Assembly (NCBI GenBank): GCA_035632315.1
Contig: DASQGZ010000033.1
Span: 47,792 to 111,791 of the forward strand
DNA: 64,000 nt
DNA from: JAFDZW01 sp035632315
GTDB lineage: Bacteria; Bacteroidota; Ignavibacteria; Palsa-1295
Reading direction: 5' to 3'
The position numbers were made by a program, and so were the translations under genes. Within the stretch, counting starts at the first letter, position 1, and each line of letters opens with the position of its first letter. Shown here piece by piece: positions 62,577-64,000 of this stretch. Below the pieces are notes generated by a model. It made no database searches. It was not told where the DNA came from and saw nothing but the letters and a program-made list of their open reading frames with translations.

Positions 62577-64000
62577 ATGTCAGAGACCCCGAAAAAGGAG
62601 TTAGCGAAAGCTTACGCGCCGCAAGATGTAGAAAAGAAGTGGTATTCCGCTTGGGAAGCGGGCGGGCTGTTCTATGCCTATCGTCCAGATGAGTCGCCGC
62701 AAGATCCGACGGGCCGCCGCGCGATGGATAAGGCTCCGTTCGTCGTTTGTATGCCTCCGCCGAACGTGACGGGCATTCTGCACATGGGGCACGCACTTAA
62801 TAATACGATTCAGGATACATATATCCGATACAATCGGATGCTCGGCCACGAAGCATTATGGATGCCAGGCACCGATCATGCTGGAATTGCAACACAAACA
62901 AAAGTTGAAAAGCAGCTTCGCGAAATAGGGAAGACACGCTACGATCTCGGCAGAGAAAAATTTATCGAAGAAGTTTGGAAGTGGAAACACGAGCATAACG
63001 ATTTCATCGAGAAACAGCTTCGTGCGCTCGGCTGCGGTCCCGATTGGCGGAGATTTGTTTTCACGATGGATCCGGGTTATTCGAAAGCCGTCACCGAGGC
63101 ATTTGTTCGTCTTCATAAAAAAGGCCTGATCTATCGCGGCAAACGGATCATCAATTGGTCGCCGCTTGCACAGTCAGCGCTCAGCGATGAAGAAGTCATT
63201 CATAAAGAGACGCAGGGCAAGTTGCATTTCTTCCGGTATCCACTAATAGATCGCAAGGCAGACGAGCCTGAGTTTATTATCATTGCAACAACTCGTCCCG
63301 AGACGATGCTCGGCGACGTTGCAGTTGCTGTGAATCCGACGGACGAGAGATATAAAAATCTTGTCGGAAGAAAGCTGATGCTGCCACTGATGAATCGTGA
63401 AATTCCGATCATCGCGGATGATTATGTAGATAAAGAATTTGGAACAGGCTGTGTGAAGATCACTCCTGCTCATGATCCGAACGATTTTGAGATTGGGTTG
63501 CGTCATAACTTGAAGCAGCTGAATGTAATGAATCCCGATGCAACGATCAACGATCACGGCAAGCAATATGCCGGTCTCGATCGATTTGTTGCACGAAAGA
63601 AGATCATTGCCGATCTGACGGAGCTTGGACTTGTCGAAAAGATCGAGGATTATACTCATTCAGTCGGCTATTCCGAACGCGGTGGCGAGATGATAGAGCC
63701 ATATCTTTCCGATCAATGGTTCGTGAAAATGAAACCGCTTGCCGAACCTGCGCTGAAAGTTGTAGAGGACGGGCTTATCACGTTTCATCCTGAGCGCTGG
63801 ATCAATACGTATCGTCATTGGATGACGAATATCAGGGACTGGTGCATTTCACGTCAGCTTTGGTGGGGGCATCAGATACCGGCTTGGTACTGCGTCGGTG
63901 ATGACTGCTGCACCTTGCAATGCAAAGAACCTGTTGTCTCTGCGACGAAACCGGAGAAATGCCCATATTGTGGCTCGCATTACGAGCAAGACCCTGACGT
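62577..64000 (+). CDS. valS: Valyl-tRNA synthetase, 3' truncated by window end
   Basis: 474 codons from ATG 62577 run off the window. The class I HIGH motif is in MPPPNVTGILHMGHAL, followed by WMPGTDHAGIATQTKVEK typical of ValRS, the connective editing domain (TTRPETMLGDVAVAVNP, VKITPAHDPNDF) and RDWCISRQLWWGHQIPAWYC. The KMSK loop and C-terminal arm are beyond the window. CPYCGSHYEQDPD near the end is the zinc-ribbon-like insert. Confidence 0.96.
   Translation, partial: MSETPKKELAKAYAPQDVEKKWYSAWEAGGLFYAYRPDESPQDPTGRRAMDKAPFVVCMPPPNVTGILHMGHALNNTIQDTYIRYNRMLGHEALWMPGTDHAGIATQTKVEKQLREIGKTRYDLGREKFIEEVWKWKHEHNDFIEKQLRALGCGPDWRRFVFTMDPGYSKAVTEAFVRLHKKGLIYRGKRIINWSPLAQSALSDEEVIHKETQGKLHFFRYPLIDRKADEPEFIIIATTRPETMLGDVAVAVNPTDERYKNLVGRKLMLPLMNREIPIIADDYVDKEFGTGCVKITPAHDPNDFEIGLRHNLKQLNVMNPDATINDHGKQYAGLDRFVARKKIIADLTELGLVEKIEDYTHSVGYSERGGEMIEPYLSDQWFVKMKPLAEPALKVVEDGLITFHPERWINTYRHWMTNIRDWCISRQLWWGHQIPAWYCVGDDCCTLQCKEPVVSATKPEKCPYCGSHYEQDPD

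Noticed and set aside
1..64000. Mobile element, prophage or defence island
   Set aside because: No transposase, integrase, restriction, toxin-antitoxin or phage gene was recognised; the ABC-F ATPase alone is not evidence of a resistance island.

Overview
The window looks like chromosomal DNA from a member of the Bacteroidota/Chlorobiota group, most like Ignavibacteria or Kapaibacteria. Four secreted proteins end in type IX secretion (T9SS) sorting domains, one with the QNYPNPFNPST-type motif. Several intergenic regions carry the Bacteroidota -7 promoter motif TAnnTTTG. Shine-Dalgarno sequences are sparse. This placement is inferred from protein style and not from a marker-gene tree. Base composition looks even and most of the window is housekeeping genes. 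I see no integrase, insertion sequence, prophage or CRISPR array.

Layout. 1-3.8 kb: end of a surface polysaccharide export locus (Wza-like, Wzz-like, Wzx-like). 4-6.1 kb: T9SS cargo protein and agmatinase. 6.2-9.3 kb (minus): dppBCD-type peptide importer. 9.3-13.2 kb: cobalamin riboswitch controlling a TonB receptor, a propeller lipoprotein and a small membrane protein. 13.2-17 kb: carA and lon. 17.1-19.8 kb: a decayed T9SS domain, an intact T9SS cargo gene, and a minus-strand operon for an outer-membrane protein and a cytochrome c lipoprotein, preceded by a double operator. 20-26.7 kb: TPR lipoprotein (PorW/SprE-like), pyrK, pyrD, lytic transglycosylase and ctpA in one run. 26.7-29.3 kb (minus): ABC-F ATPase and YetF-like protein. 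29.4-31.5 kb: fusA. 31.6-36.9 kb (minus): HisA-like pseudoenzyme, giant T9SS propeller protein and RmlD-like reductase. 37-42.5 kb: smc and, convergently, speA. 42.7-46.6 kb: tRNA-Leu, CDF transporter, T9SS protein, tRNA-Asn, predicted outer-membrane protein. 46.6-53.5 kb: site-2 protease, GT39 glycosyltransferase, and a minus-strand GT9/MsbA-like/GT9 operon. 53.5-55.9 kb (minus): rpmB, rpsR, a 69-residue protein and a glycine-rich repeat protein. 55.9-64 kb: SDR, yqeY, cvpA, mutS2, accC, osmC, a small unknown gene and the start of valS.

How the genes work together. SpeA (arginine to agmatine) and SpeB (agmatine to putrescine plus urea) give a two-step putrescine route, although they lie 35 kb apart. 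CarA, PyrK and PyrD belong to pyrimidine synthesis. The polysaccharide genes, the GT9/MsbA/GT9 operon and GT39 build and export surface glycans. The T9SS cargo and the PorW/SprE-like lipoprotein belong to one secretion system.

Most worth following up: the B12 leader, where two copies of the same SD-containing 7-mer could compete for one pairing partner; the two 19-bp dyads 31 bp apart in front of the outer-membrane protein/cytochrome operon; a full-length HisA-fold protein without catalytic aspartates; a divergent promoter pair arranged for leaderless transcripts; and a CDF transporter with three cytoplasmic modules. None of these is a proven new system.
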